A stretch of 64,000 nucleotides of DNA from contig CAWBRU010000005.1 in the NCBI GenBank assembly GCA_963791325.1, forward strand, positions 1-64,000, given 5' to 3'. The stretch's first letter is position 1, and each line of letters starts with the position of its first letter. Shown piece after piece: positions 35,588 through 45,138 of this stretch. Position numbers and translations under genes: made by a program. The notes under the pieces were generated by a model, which was not told where the DNA came from, did not search any database, and saw only the letters and a program-made list of their open reading frames with translations. This DNA is from JBEVJK01 sp963791325. Lineage in GTDB: Bacteria > Pseudomonadota > Alphaproteobacteria > Rhizobiales > Rhizobiaceae.

Positions 35588-36898
35588 TCAGACGTAGCGG
35601 TTGACGATGTTTTCCAAACGCTCCTGCTGGCCGGACCGCGGCCGGGGCTCGATCTTTTCCTTCACCACCCGTTCGGCAATTTCGTCCAAGGTTCGCTCGC
35701 CGCCCAGCATCGCTTTGGCCTCGGCCGAGCCCCAGCCGGCATAACGGGCTTCGAGCGGATCCAGCAAAGCGCGGTCCTCGAGCATGCGCGCCGCGGCCTT
35801 CAGGCCCCGCGCGCAACAGTCGATGCCGCCGATATGGCCGATCAGCAGGTCTTCGGGATCCAGCGACTGGCGGCGCAGCTTGGCGTCGAAATTGGTGCCG
35901 CCGGTGGTGAAGCCGCCGGCCAGCAGGATCTGGTAGTAGGCAAGCGTCATCTCGGGCACGTTGTTGGGGAATTGGTCGGTGTCCCAGCCGGACTGGTAAT
36001 CGTTGCGGTTCATGTCGATCGAGCCGAAGATGCCGAGCGCGGCGGCAAGCGCCAGCTCGTGCTCGAACGAGTGACCGGCCAGGATCGCGTGGCCCTGCTC
36101 GATGTTGACCTTGACCTCTTGCTCCAGTCCGAACCTCTTCAAGAAGCCGTAGACGGTGGCGACATCGTAGTCGTACTGATGCTTGGTCGGCTCCTGCGGC
36201 TTCGGCTCGATCAGGATCGTGCCCTGGAAGCCGCTCCGGTGCTTGTAGTCGACCACCAGCGACAGGAAGCGGCCGGCCTGCTCCTGCTCGCGCTTCAGAT
36301 CGGTGTTGAGCAGCGTCTCGTAGCCCTCGCGGCCGCCCCACAGCACGTAGTTCTCGCCGTTCAGGCGCCGGGTCACGTCCATGCAGGCCTTCACGGTCGC
36401 TGCCGCATAGGCGAACACATCGGGATCCGGATTGGTCGCGGCCCCGGCCATCCACCGCCGATGCGAGAACATGTTGGCGGTGCCCCACAACAGCTTCAGG
36501 CCCGTGGCGTCCATTTTGCCGGCAAAATAATCGGCAATCTCATCGAGCCGTGCCTTGCTTTCGGCGAAGCTCTTGCCCTCCGGGCGCACGTCGGCATCGT
36601 GGAAGCAGAAATACGGGACGCCGAGTAGCGAAAACAGCTCGAAGGCGACGTCGGCCTTCAGTTTGGCGAGCTCCATCGTATCGCCGAACCAGGGCCGCTC
36701 GAAGGTCTGCCCGCCGAACGGGTCGCCGCCCGGCCAGGCAAAAGAGTGCCAATAGGCCACCGCAAAGCGCAGATGGTCCGCCATCCGCTTGCCGAGCACG
36801 ATCTCGTCGGGATTGTAGAACCGATAGGCAAGCGGGTTGGCCGATTCCGGGCCTTCATACTTGACTGCCGCGATGTCCTTGAAAAAGCCGCTCGTCAC
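35588..36898 (-). CDS. xylA: Xylose isomerase
   Basis: A 436-residue xylose isomerase that converts D-xylose to D-xylulose in the cytoplasm. Metal and substrate residues are seen in 'YFCFHDADVRPEG' (catalytic His, about residue 98), 'WGGREGYETLLNTD' and 'TILIEPKPQEPTKHQYDYD' (metal-binding Glu). Length and N-terminus (SGFFKDIAAVKYEGP) are those of the proteobacterial family. The start codon is GTG at 36898, which overlaps the TGA of xylB (GTGA). No xylose regulator or transporter gene lies in the window. It ends two bases from the convergent AraC-type gene. Confidence 0.96.
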   Translation of the reverse strand: MTSGFFKDIAAVKYEGPESANPLAYRFYNPDEIVLGKRMADHLRFAVAYWHSFAWPGGDPFGGQTFERPWFGDTMELAKLKADVAFELFSLLGVPYFCFHDADVRPEGKSFAESKARLDEIADYFAGKMDATGLKLLWGTANMFSHRRWMAGAATNPDPDVFAYAAATVKACMDVTRRLNGENYVLWGGREGYETLLNTDLKREQEQAGRFLSLVVDYKHRSGFQGTILIEPKPQEPTKHQYDYDVATVYGFLKRFGLEQEVKVNIEQGHAILAGHSFEHELALAAALGIFGSIDMNRNDYQSGWDTDQFPNNVPEMTLAYYQILLAGGFTTGGTNFDAKLRRQSLDPEDLLIGHIGGIDCCARGLKAAARMLEDRALLDPLEARYAGWGSAEAKAMLGGERTLDEIAERVVKEKIEPRPRSGQQERLENIVNRYV

Positions 36899-38349
36899 GT
36901 CGTCACTCCCTTGATGGCTGGGTAAAGCGCCCGGTACCGGTGGTAGGCGTCACGGTAGGCGGGGGCGAAGGCGCGCTCGGGCGCGACTGTTTCGGCGGTC
37001 TCGGGCGCGGTGCAGATGGCCAGCGGATCCGCTGCCTCGGCGGCGATCAGCCCGAGCCGGGCCGCGCCGAAGGCGGCGCCGAAATCGCCATCGGCGGGAA
37101 TATCGACCGGCAGGTCGAGCGCGGTGGCGATCGCCTTCAGCCAATAGCGCGAGCGCGAGCCGCCGCCGATCGCAGTGACGCGGGAGAGCTCGGTCCCCGC
37201 CTCGCGCAGCGCCTCCAGGCTGTCGCGGAAGGCGAAGGCGACGCCTTCCAGCACCGCCTGGGTGAGCGCGCGGCGATCCGATTCGTGGCCAAGCCCGGTA
37301 AAGACGCCGCGGATGGCGGCGTCATTGTGCGGCGTCCGCTCGCCCGACAGATAGGGCAGGAAGCCGACGCTGCCCGGGGCGCGCAGCTCGGGCCCGAGTT
37401 CGTCGGTCAACGCACCCGCCTTACGGCCGGTGATCTCGGACAGCCAGTTGAGCGAATCGGTCGCCGACAGGATCACGCCCATCTGGTGCCAGGCACCGGG
37501 CAGGGCGTGGCAGAAGGTGTGCACGGCACTTTGCGGGTTGGGCAGATAGCTGCCATTGGCCGCAAACAGTACCCCTGACGTGCCGAGCGAAACGAAAGCG
37601 GCGCCAGGGCGCACCGTGCCCATGCCGCAGGCCGAAGCGGCATTGTCCCCGGCGCCGCCGGCGACCACGACACGCTCGGTCAGCCCCCAGCGCTGGGCGA
37701 GCTCCTGGCGCAAGATGCCGGCAGGCTCGGTGCCTTCGACGAGCGTCGGCATCTGCGCCCGGCCGAGATCGGTCGCGGCAAGCAGTGCATCGGACCAGGC
37801 CCGCGCGCCGACATCGAGCCATGCCGTCCCGGCCGAATCGGACATCTCCGAGATGCGCTCGCCGGTCAGCCACAGCCGCAGATAGTCCTTCGGCAGCAGC
37901 ACCATGGCGACCTGCTCGAACACGTCCGGCTCATGCTCCTTGACCCACACCAGCTTCGGCGCGGTGAAGCCCGGGAAGACGATATTGCCGGTGACCTCGC
38001 GAAAGCGCGGGTCGGCGTCGAGCCGCGCGGCCTCGGCGAAACTGCGCGTATCGTTCCACAGGATCGCCGGCCGCAGCACGCGGTCATTGCGGTCAAGCAA
38101 GGTTGCGCCATGCATCTGGCCGGAAAGGCCAACGCCGCGCACGGCGGTGAGCTCGGCCGGATGGGTCGCACGGAGCGCGTCGACCGCTTCCTCGGTCGCC
38201 CGCAGCCATTCCGCCGGGAATTGCTCGGACCAGCCGGGATGCGGACGCGACACCTCGAGCGCGCCGCTCGCCTGGCCGACGATGCGTTGCGCGCCGTCGA
38301 TCAACAGCGCCTTGACCCCCGACGTGCCAAGGTCGAGCCCGAGATACAT
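36895..38349 (-). CDS. xylB: Xylulokinase
   Basis: A 484-residue FGGY-family kinase that phosphorylates D-xylulose with ATP. The N-terminal phosphate-binding motif 'LGLDLGTSGVKALLID', 'GLSGQMHGATLLD' with the catalytic-domain segment near residue 76, 'VVAGGAGDNAASACGMG' and 'LSGERTPHNDAAIRG' are all typical. The ATG at 38349 gives the family N-terminus MYLGLDLGT; the open extension upstream is unconserved. It is cotranscribed with xylA directly downstream on the minus strand and diverges from the sulfate transporter operon, with 275 bases between. Confidence 0.95.
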   Translation of the reverse strand: MYLGLDLGTSGVKALLIDGAQRIVGQASGALEVSRPHPGWSEQFPAEWLRATEEAVDALRATHPAELTAVRGVGLSGQMHGATLLDRNDRVLRPAILWNDTRSFAEAARLDADPRFREVTGNIVFPGFTAPKLVWVKEHEPDVFEQVAMVLLPKDYLRLWLTGERISEMSDSAGTAWLDVGARAWSDALLAATDLGRAQMPTLVEGTEPAGILRQELAQRWGLTERVVVAGGAGDNAASACGMGTVRPGAAFVSLGTSGVLFAANGSYLPNPQSAVHTFCHALPGAWHQMGVILSATDSLNWLSEITGRKAGALTDELGPELRAPGSVGFLPYLSGERTPHNDAAIRGVFTGLGHESDRRALTQAVLEGVAFAFRDSLEALREAGTELSRVTAIGGGSRSRYWLKAIATALDLPVDIPADGDFGAAFGAARLGLIAAEAADPLAICTAPETAETVAPERAFAPAYRDAYHRYRALYPAIKGVTT

Positions 38350-38524
38350 GGCGTGGTCCTCCCGCCGGCAAGCTTCGCAGCAAACCGCGGCGACATGCAA
38401 GCCACAGGCATAAACGGCTCATGGTTTTTTCGGCACCCGCAATAAAGACGAGCGACGGCAAGCGGCGCGACTCACGGGAGTGCATGCTCCCTTCTGCAAC
38501 TCTATTCCCTTTGAAGCTAGATTT

Positions 38525-38562
38525 TTGGAACGAATTTGCGTAGAGTTTGAACTATTGGAACG
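38525..38562. promoter_or_regulatory. Direct repeats TTGGAACG upstream of the sulfate transporter operon
   Basis: The xylB/sulfate divergent region (38350-38624) is clearly more AT-rich than the genes around it. It contains two identical copies of TTGGAACG, at 38525-38532 and 38555-38562, exactly 30 bases apart, about three helical turns. This fits two half-sites on the same DNA face for a regulator of either operon, or repeats flanking a promoter. No consensus could be assigned. Confidence 0.35.
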
Positions 38563-38624
38563 TCCCGCGCATCATCATTCCCCCAAACACTCTAGAGTTA
38601 CGGCCGCCGAACGGAGAGAAAGAG

Positions 38625-39653
38625 ATGACAGCACCCCTTTCCCGCAACCTGGTCGCCGGTCTGATCGTGGGGACGATCGCGCTTGGCGCCGGCTCATGGG
38701 CCCGCGCCGACACCACGCTCCTCAACGTCTCCTACGACCCGACCCGCGAGCTCTACAAGGACTACAACCAGGCCTTCGCCAAGCATTGGAAAGCCGAGAC
38801 AGGCGAGACGGTGACTGTTCAGGCCTCGCATGGCGGTTCCGGCGCCCAGGCACGCGCGGTGATCGACGGGCTTGATGCCGACGTCGTCACCTTGGCGCTG
38901 CAGAGCGATATCGACGCCATCGTCAAGAAGACCAAGAAGATCAATCCCGACTGGCGCGACCGGCTCGAGAACCATTCGGCGCCTTACACTTCGACCATCG
39001 TGTTCCTGGTGCGCAAGGGCAACCCGAAGGGCATCAAGGATTGGGGCGACCTGACCCAGGAGGGTCTGCAGGTGATCACCCCCAACCCGAAGACCTCCGG
39101 CGGGGCCCGTTGGAACTATTTGGCCGCCTGGGCCTGGGCCAATGGCAAGTTCGGCGGCGATGAGGAGAAGATCAAGGGCTATATGGCCGACCTCTACAGC
39201 CATGTGCCGGTGCTCGACGCGGGTGCGCGCGGCTCGACGGTGACTTTTGCCCAGCGCGGCCTCGGCGATGTCCTGCTCGCTTGGGAAAACGAGGCCTATC
39301 TTGCGCTCGACGAATTCGGTGCCGATCAGTTCGACATCGTCATCCCGCCGCAATCGATCCTCGCCGAGCCGCCGGTCGCGGTGGTCGACGCCAATGTCGA
39401 TGCCAAGGGCACCCGCAAGGTCGCCGAAGCCTACCTGAAATACCTCTACTCCGAGGAAGGGCAGCGGATCGTCGCCAAGCACCATTACCGGCCGGCCAAA
39501 CCCGAGCTTGTCCCGGAAGGCGAGCGCCACAAGCTACCCGACCTCAAGCTGGTCACCATCGACGACCCGATCTTTGGCGGCTGGGCCAAGGCGCAGCCTT
39601 ACCATTTCGCCGACGGTGGTGTATTCGACCAGATCTACAAGCCGGCCAAGTAG
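38625..39653 (+). CDS. Sulfate ABC transporter substrate-binding protein
   Basis: A 342-residue periplasmic sulfate-binding protein (Sbp/CysP family). A signal peptide (about residues 1-29, ending SWARA) precedes 'LLNVSYDPTRELYKDYNQAF', the conserved start of the mature protein. 'ASHGGSGAQARAVIDGLDADVVTLAL' (about residues 64-89) forms part of the sulfate site, and 'NPKTSGGARWNYLAAW' is also typical. ATG at 38625 follows GGAGAGAAAGAG. It opens an SBP-cysT-cysW-cysA operon for sulfate or thiosulfate uptake. Confidence 0.95.
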   Translation: MTAPLSRNLVAGLIVGTIALGAGSWARADTTLLNVSYDPTRELYKDYNQAFAKHWKAETGETVTVQASHGGSGAQARAVIDGLDADVVTLALQSDIDAIVKKTKKINPDWRDRLENHSAPYTSTIVFLVRKGNPKGIKDWGDLTQEGLQVITPNPKTSGGARWNYLAAWAWANGKFGGDEEKIKGYMADLYSHVPVLDAGARGSTVTFAQRGLGDVLLAWENEAYLALDEFGADQFDIVIPPQSILAEPPVAVVDANVDAKGTRKVAEAYLKYLYSEEGQRIVAKHHYRPAKPELVPEGERHKLPDLKLVTIDDPIFGGWAKAQPYHFADGGVFDQIYKPAK

Positions 39654-39668
39654 CCTGAAGGGATCTTC

Positions 39669-40520
39669 GTGACGACACCACCCGCTTCGGCGGGGTGGCG
39701 GCTCAGAGCGCCGAGTGTCATTCCGGGCTTCGGATTGACGCTCGGCTTCTCGCTTGCCTACCTGACGCTGATCATCCTGATCCCGCTCACGGCGCTCGTC
39801 CTGAGGAGCGCCTCCCTCGGCGTTTCCGACTTTCTCGCCATCGCCTTGGACCGGCGCACGCTGCTGGCGCTGAAGGTGAGCTTCGGCACCGCGCTGATTG
39901 CGGCGGCTGTCAACGTTCTGTTCGGCACCCTGGTGGCTTGGGTGCTGGTTCGCTACACCTTCCCCGGCCGACGCATCGTCGACGCCATGGTCGACTTGCC
40001 GTTCGCGCTGCCCACCGCGGTGGCGGGCATTGCGCTCACCACGCTCTACGCCCCACGCGGCTGGCTTGGCGCCCTGCTGGCGCCGCTTGGCATCAAGGTG
40101 GCCTATACGCCGCTCGGCATCGTCATTGCGCTGATCTTCATCGGCCTGCCCTTCGTGGTTCGAACGGTGCAGCCGATCATGGAGGAGATCGATCGCGGGG
40201 TCGAAGAGGTTGCCGCTACCCTCGGCGCCAGCCGTCTGCAGACGATCTGGCGCGTTCTTTTGCCTTCGCTGTCGCCTGCGATTCTCACCGGCTTTGCGCT
40301 CGCCTTTGCCCGCGGCGTCGGCGAATACGGCTCGGTGATCTTCATCGCCGGCAATCTGCCCTACATTTCCGAGATTGCGCCGCTGTTGATCGTCATCCGG
40401 CTGGAGGAATATGACTACGCGTCGGCGACCGCGATCGCGACCATCATGCTGGCGCTCTCGTTCATCATGCTGCTCGTCATCAACCTGATCCAGGCCTGGA
40501 GCCGCAAGCGCTATGGTTGA
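39669..40520 (+). CDS. cysT: Sulfate ABC transporter permease CysT
   Basis: A 283-residue inner-membrane permease, with six predicted spans and the conserved EAA loop ('EEVAATLGASRLQTIWRVLLPSLSPAILTG', about residues 178-207). 'VDLPFALPTAVAGIAL' is characteristic of CysT/CysU. The start codon is GTG at 39669. It overlaps cysW by 8 bases, indicating translational coupling. With CysW it forms the sulfate channel of the importer. Confidence 0.95.
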   Translation: MTTPPASAGWRLRAPSVIPGFGLTLGFSLAYLTLIILIPLTALVLRSASLGVSDFLAIALDRRTLLALKVSFGTALIAAAVNVLFGTLVAWVLVRYTFPGRRIVDAMVDLPFALPTAVAGIALTTLYAPRGWLGALLAPLGIKVAYTPLGIVIALIFIGLPFVVRTVQPIMEEIDRGVEEVAATLGASRLQTIWRVLLPSLSPAILTGFALAFARGVGEYGSVIFIAGNLPYISEIAPLLIVIRLEEYDYASATAIATIMLALSFIMLLVINLIQAWSRKRYG

Positions 40521-41391
40521 GACGCCGAGCCTGGCGCGGCGCATCCCGCGGTTCCGCTCGCCCGTCACCGAAACGCGCCCGGTGCGCCTGCTGCTGATGG
40601 CGGTGGCGTTTGCCTTTCTTGCCGTGTTCCTGGTGCTGCCGCTGGTGATCGTGTTCACCGAGGCGCTGGCCAAGGGCGTCGCCGCCTACGGCGAGGCGCT
40701 TGCCGATCACGACACTCTGGCGGCGATCCGGCTGACGCTGCTTGTCGCCGCCATCTCCGTGCCGCTCAACTCGGTGTTCGGCGTCGCCGCGGCCTGGGCG
40801 ATCGCCAAGTTCGAGTTCAAGGGCAAGGCCTTCCTGATCACCCTGATCGATCTGCCGTTTTCGGTGTCGCCGGTGATTTCGGGCCTGGTCTATGTGCTGC
40901 TCTTCGGCGCCAACAGTTTGCTCGGCCCGTGGCTCAAGGGGCACAATATCGAGATCCTTTTTGCCGTGCCCGGCATCGTGCTCGCCACCATCTTCGTCAC
41001 CTTCCCGTTCGTGGCACGTGAGCTCATTCCCTTGATGCAGGAGCAGGGCATCGGCGACGAGGAGGCGGCGCTGTCGCTCGGCGCCAGCGGCTGGCAGACC
41101 TTCCGCTTCGTCACGCTGCCCAATATCCGCTGGGGACTGCTCTACGGCGTGCTGCTCTGCAACGCCCGCGCCATGGGCGAATTCGGGGCGGTCTCGGTCG
41201 TGTCGGGCCACATTCGCGGCCTTACCAATACGATGCCGCTGCAGGTCGAAATTCTCTACAACGAGTACAACGCCGTTGCTGCCTTTGCCGTGGCTTCGCT
41301 CCTGGCGGGGCTGGCGCTGGTCACGCTGGTCTTGAAGACCGCGCTGGAAATCCGCTATGGCGCCGAGATCGCCGCGACGCGCGGCCACTGA
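40513..41391 (+). CDS. cysW: Sulfate ABC transporter permease CysW
   Basis: A 292-residue permease paired with CysT. 'LIDLPFSVSPVISGLVYVLLFG' (about residues 113-134) and the EAA loop 'EEAALSLGASGWQTFRFVTLPNIRWGLLYG' (about residues 183-212) identify it, as does the C-terminal 'GHIRGLTNTMPLQVEILYNEYNAVAAFAVASLLA'. The N-terminal 25 residues are cytoplasmic and basic. It starts inside the last codons of cysT and is followed by cysA after 21 bases. Confidence 0.95.
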   Translation: MVETPSLARRIPRFRSPVTETRPVRLLLMAVAFAFLAVFLVLPLVIVFTEALAKGVAAYGEALADHDTLAAIRLTLLVAAISVPLNSVFGVAAAWAIAKFEFKGKAFLITLIDLPFSVSPVISGLVYVLLFGANSLLGPWLKGHNIEILFAVPGIVLATIFVTFPFVARELIPLMQEQGIGDEEAALSLGASGWQTFRFVTLPNIRWGLLYGVLLCNARAMGEFGAVSVVSGHIRGLTNTMPLQVEILYNEYNAVAAFAVASLLAGLALVTLVLKTALEIRYGAEIAATRGH

Positions 41392-41412
41392 ACCGAAGGA
41401 TTTCTCCAGCCT

Positions 41413-42495
41413 ATGGACGTCCGCGTCGCCAATGTGCGCAAGGAATTCGACCGCTTCCCGGCGCTGCGCGACGTCAGCCTCGAAATCCGATCGGGCGAGC
41501 TGATCGCGCTGCTCGGACCGTCGGGTTCGGGCAAGACGACCCTGCTGCGGCTGATTGCCGGGCTCGAGCGGCCGACGAGCGGGGCGATCTTCTTCGGCGA
41601 AGAGGATGCCTCACTGCGCACCGTCCAGGAGCGCAATGTCGGCTTCGTGTTCCAGCATTACGCGCTTTTCCGCCATATGACGGTGGCCGAAAACATCGGT
41701 TTCGGGCTGAAGGTCCGGCGCAAGGACCGGCCGAGCGACCGCGAGATCAAGCGCCGGGCATCCGAACTGCTCGATCTTGTCCAACTCACCGGGCTCGAAC
41801 GCCGCTATCCCGCCCAGCTCTCCGGCGGCCAGCGCCAGCGGGTCGCGCTCGCCCGCGCCCTGGCGATCGAGCCGCGCGTCCTCTTGCTCGACGAGCCGTT
41901 CGGGGCGCTCGACGCGCAGGTGCGCCGCGAGCTCCGGCGTTGGCTGCGGGAGATCCACGAAAAGACCGGCCACACGACCGTGTTCGTCACCCATGACCAG
42001 GAGGAGGCGCTGGAGCTTGCCGACCGGGTGGTGGTGATGAGCCAGGGACGTATCGAGCAGGTCGGCACCTCGGACGAAGTCTACGACACGCCCAACTCGC
42101 CGTTCGTGTTCTCCTTCATCGGCGAGTCGAGCTCTCTGCCGGTAAGGGTCGAGGCCGGCCAATTGTGGATTGCCGACCGTTCGATCGGCATCAAAGCGCC
42201 GGACGAACCGGAGGGCGAGGCGGTTCTCTATTTCCGTCCGCACGACATCGAGCTGATGGACACCCAGGGCAGCTCGATCGCCGGCACCGTGGCGGCCAGC
42301 CGCAGGGTGGCAGGCACCCGACATGTCGAGCTCGAGGTGGCCGGCAGCCGTCACCGGGTGGAGCTCGAGATCCCCACCTCCCATCCGGCATCAGAGAAGA
42401 CGCGGATCGCCTTCCGGCCGAAAAAGTGGAAACTGTTCCGGCCCGCCGAGATCGAAGCGGCGATGCCGGCGGCTGCCGCCGAGCGTCGCGCCTGA
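41413..42495 (+). CDS. cysA: Sulfate ABC transporter ATP-binding protein CysA
   Basis: A 360-residue ATPase. Walker A GPSGSGKTT (about residue 36), Q-loop 'FQHYALFRHMTVAENI', signature LSGGQRQRVALARAL and Walker B LLLDEPFGALD are canonical, followed by 'VFVTHDQEEALELADRV'. The C-terminal third (from about residue 235) is the TOBE-like regulatory domain of CysA ('EAVLYFRPHDIEL'). It powers the CysT/CysW channel. It is the last gene of the operon and converges with the TPR gene with only five bases between. Confidence 0.96.
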   Translation: MDVRVANVRKEFDRFPALRDVSLEIRSGELIALLGPSGSGKTTLLRLIAGLERPTSGAIFFGEEDASLRTVQERNVGFVFQHYALFRHMTVAENIGFGLKVRRKDRPSDREIKRRASELLDLVQLTGLERRYPAQLSGGQRQRVALARALAIEPRVLLLDEPFGALDAQVRRELRRWLREIHEKTGHTTVFVTHDQEEALELADRVVVMSQGRIEQVGTSDEVYDTPNSPFVFSFIGESSSLPVRVEAGQLWIADRSIGIKAPDEPEGEAVLYFRPHDIELMDTQGSSIAGTVAASRRVAGTRHVELEVAGSRHRVELEIPTSHPASEKTRIAFRPKKWKLFRPAEIEAAMPAAAAERRA

Positions 42496-42500
42496 CGATG

Positions 42501-43829
42501 TTAGTCTAGACCCCCGGCCGCGGCCCGGCTGGCAAAATGTGCGGCGAGCGGGCTTCTCGGACGCGCCGCGCAGCGTTCGGCGGCGAGCCCGGCCGCGGTA
42601 GCCAGGTCACCCCCGCGCAGGGCGGCTTCCATCAGCGTGAGATCGATGACGTCGCGCTGGGCGTGGCTGCCGCCGAACCGGTGCGCCAGAGCCCGCACCG
42701 GCCCGATCCGACGTACGGCTTCGCCATAGTCGCCATCGCCGAACGCCTTGACGGCGAGGGCCAGCGGCCGGCCGACCTCCCGCGTGAATTGCACATTGTC
42801 GGCGCGGCCGTCGAGGGCTTGCGCCTGGGCTTCAAGCAGGGCAGCCGCCGCGGCCGTCCTGCCGGCGCCGACGAAGGCCATCATCGCGTGGACGTCGTTG
42901 AAGGCGTAGTGGCCGGCTGCCGCCGCCTTTTCCTCCCAGCGGTCCGCCAGCGCGGCCCAGCGCGCGGCGGCCTGAATACCGGCGAGATGGAGCCGCCACA
43001 GGATCGCCGACGCATCGACGAGGTTGAGCACCGTGGCTGCGTCGGCGCCGAAGATCTCATCGTCGAACAGGGTCAGGACGGCCTCGCTGTCGCCGAGCTC
43101 ATAGTAAAACAGGGCCAAATGCCACCAATTGTGCACCTTGAGGAAGCTGCCTTCCGACCAGTTGCGCCGGCTTGCCTGCAGCCAGGCGATGCCGTCCCGG
43201 GGCCGGCCCTGCATCTCCATGACGTGGGCCACCGCGTGATGGGCCCAGCCGTCGCGTGGCTCAAGCGCCACGGCGCGGCGGCCGGCGGCCTCGGCCGCGG
43301 CGTAGTCGCCGGTCTCTTCCAGCCCGAAGGCATGCATGCCGAGAATGGCGTGGTAGCCGGGCATGGCCGCATCCCAGGACGGCAGGGCCGCGGCGATCCG
43401 GTCGCGCAGGCCTGCCGACCGGCCGGTGAAGAAATCGATCTGGTGGCCTGCCTGCAGCGCCAGCGCATCGCGTGGCGTTTCGGTCGACAGCTCTGCCAAG
43501 ATCCGGCTCGCTTTGTGCCAGTGGCCGCCGGCGAGCGCCGCGAGCGCCTTGCAATGGCCGCGTTCGCGGCTGGTCGCCGGCAGCGCCGCCGCCGTGGCGG
43601 CGCAGGCTGCTGCAACCATTGCCGCCTCGCGCTCGGTCGCCAGGGCGTGGAGATAGCCCTTCAAGATATGCGCCATGACGAAATCGGGCGCCGCTGCGAG
43701 CGCGGCATCGACCGCGCCGAGCGGATCGCCGGCAAAGCATTGCAGGCTGCGCAACGCCGCCTCGTAGTCGGCCAGCGCGCCGGCATTGGCGCCGGAGATG
43801 GCAAGGCCGAGGCCGTCGCGCAGCACCAT
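42501..43829 (-). CDS. Tetratricopeptide-repeat protein (TTC38-like)
   Basis: A 442-residue cytoplasmic protein built of helical TPR-like repeats, similar in pattern to the TTC38 family. Diagnostic stretches are 'HQIDFFTGRSAGLRDRIAAALPSWDAAMPGYHAILGMHAFGLEETGDY' in several pieces, 'GWAHHAVAHVMEMQGRPRDGIAWL', and 'HNWWHLALFYYELGD'. No signal peptide or enzyme motif is present, and function is unknown. The start at 43829 is chosen as the first ATG after the LysE stop; the frame is open further upstream, but that overlaps the LysE gene. It probably shares a transcript with the exporter upstream. Confidence 0.85.
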   Translation of the reverse strand: MVLRDGLGLAISGANAGALADYEAALRSLQCFAGDPLGAVDAALAAAPDFVMAHILKGYLHALATEREAAMVAAACAATAAALPATSRERGHCKALAALAGGHWHKASRILAELSTETPRDALALQAGHQIDFFTGRSAGLRDRIAAALPSWDAAMPGYHAILGMHAFGLEETGDYAAAEAAGRRAVALEPRDGWAHHAVAHVMEMQGRPRDGIAWLQASRRNWSEGSFLKVHNWWHLALFYYELGDSEAVLTLFDDEIFGADAATVLNLVDASAILWRLHLAGIQAAARWAALADRWEEKAAAAGHYAFNDVHAMMAFVGAGRTAAAAALLEAQAQALDGRADNVQFTREVGRPLALAVKAFGDGDYGEAVRRIGPVRALAHRFGGSHAQRDVIDLTLMEAALRGGDLATAAGLAAERCAARPRSPLAAHFASRAAAGGLD

Positions 43830-43837
43830 CCCCGTGA

Positions 43838-44461
43838 TCAGCTTCCCGAGCGGACTGCCAGGGTGGCGATGCCGGCGCCGACCAGAAGCGTGCCGCCGGT
43901 CTTGTTGAACAGGCCGACGGCGCGGGGATTGCGCACCACATTGCGGGCCCGCGATGCGGCCAGCGCGTAGCCGAGCGCATTGGCGAAGGCGAGCACCAGG
44001 AAAGTTGCTTCGAACACTGCCATCTGGGAAAGCAAGCTGCCGCTGTGATCCAGGAACTGCGGCAGGAAGGCGACGAAGAAGGTGATGCTCTTGGGGTTGA
44101 GCGCGGTGACCAGCCAGGCATGAGCGAACATCTTCGCCGCCGAGCTGCGATCGGTGCGCGGTTTGGCGTCGAGCGTGCCGCCGGCGCGGAACAGCTTGAC
44201 GCCGAGATAGATCAGATAGGCCGCGCCCAGCCATTTCAGCGCCGTGAATACGGCGGCCGAGGCCAGCAGCAGCGCGCCGATGCCCAGCATCGACAGCGTC
44301 ATCGCGGTGAAGTCGCCGAGCGCCACGCCGAACGCCATCGGCAGCGCGGTGCGCAAGCCCTGGCCGAGCGCGTAGGAGACGACCAGGAGAATGGTCGGCC
44401 CGGGAATGACAAGGAGGATGGCGGAAGCCGCGGCAAACGCCGCCCAAGTCTCAAGCGACAT
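43838..44461 (-). CDS. LysE-family translocator
   Basis: A 207-residue inner-membrane protein of the LysE/RhtB amino-acid exporter family. The N-terminal 'AAASAILLVIPGPTILLVVSYALGQG' is the family signature, with Pro-Gly-Pro in the first span; about six spans follow, and 'ALNPKSITFFVAFLPQFLD' (about residue 120) is conserved. It would export an amino acid or similar solute. Located 86 bases downstream of the deaminase gene and 8 bases upstream of the TPR gene, all on the minus strand. Substrate not predictable. Confidence 0.92.
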   Translation of the reverse strand: MSLETWAAFAAASAILLVIPGPTILLVVSYALGQGLRTALPMAFGVALGDFTAMTLSMLGIGALLLASAAVFTALKWLGAAYLIYLGVKLFRAGGTLDAKPRTDRSSAAKMFAHAWLVTALNPKSITFFVAFLPQFLDHSGSLLSQMAVFEATFLVLAFANALGYALAASRARNVVRNPRAVGLFNKTGGTLLVGAGIATLAVRSGS

Positions 44462-44547
44462 GTCTCAGGCGCCTTCTGCTGGCATCGGAAAAGCCAATCA
44501 AGACCAGGCCGCCGGCGAATGTAAAGACCCCTGGCCCACTCTCGGCG

Positions 44548-45134
<587 letters not shown>

Positions 45135-45138
<4 letters not shown>

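Noticed and set aside
34674..36488. Open frame of 604 codons antisense to the AraC-type gene, running on into the xylA region in another frame
   Set aside because: It has no recognisable domain and conflicts with two well-identified genes.
43830..44447. N-terminal extension of the TPR protein
   Set aside because: It overlaps the LysE gene, which has a clear family signature; the ATG at 43829 fits the gap between the two.
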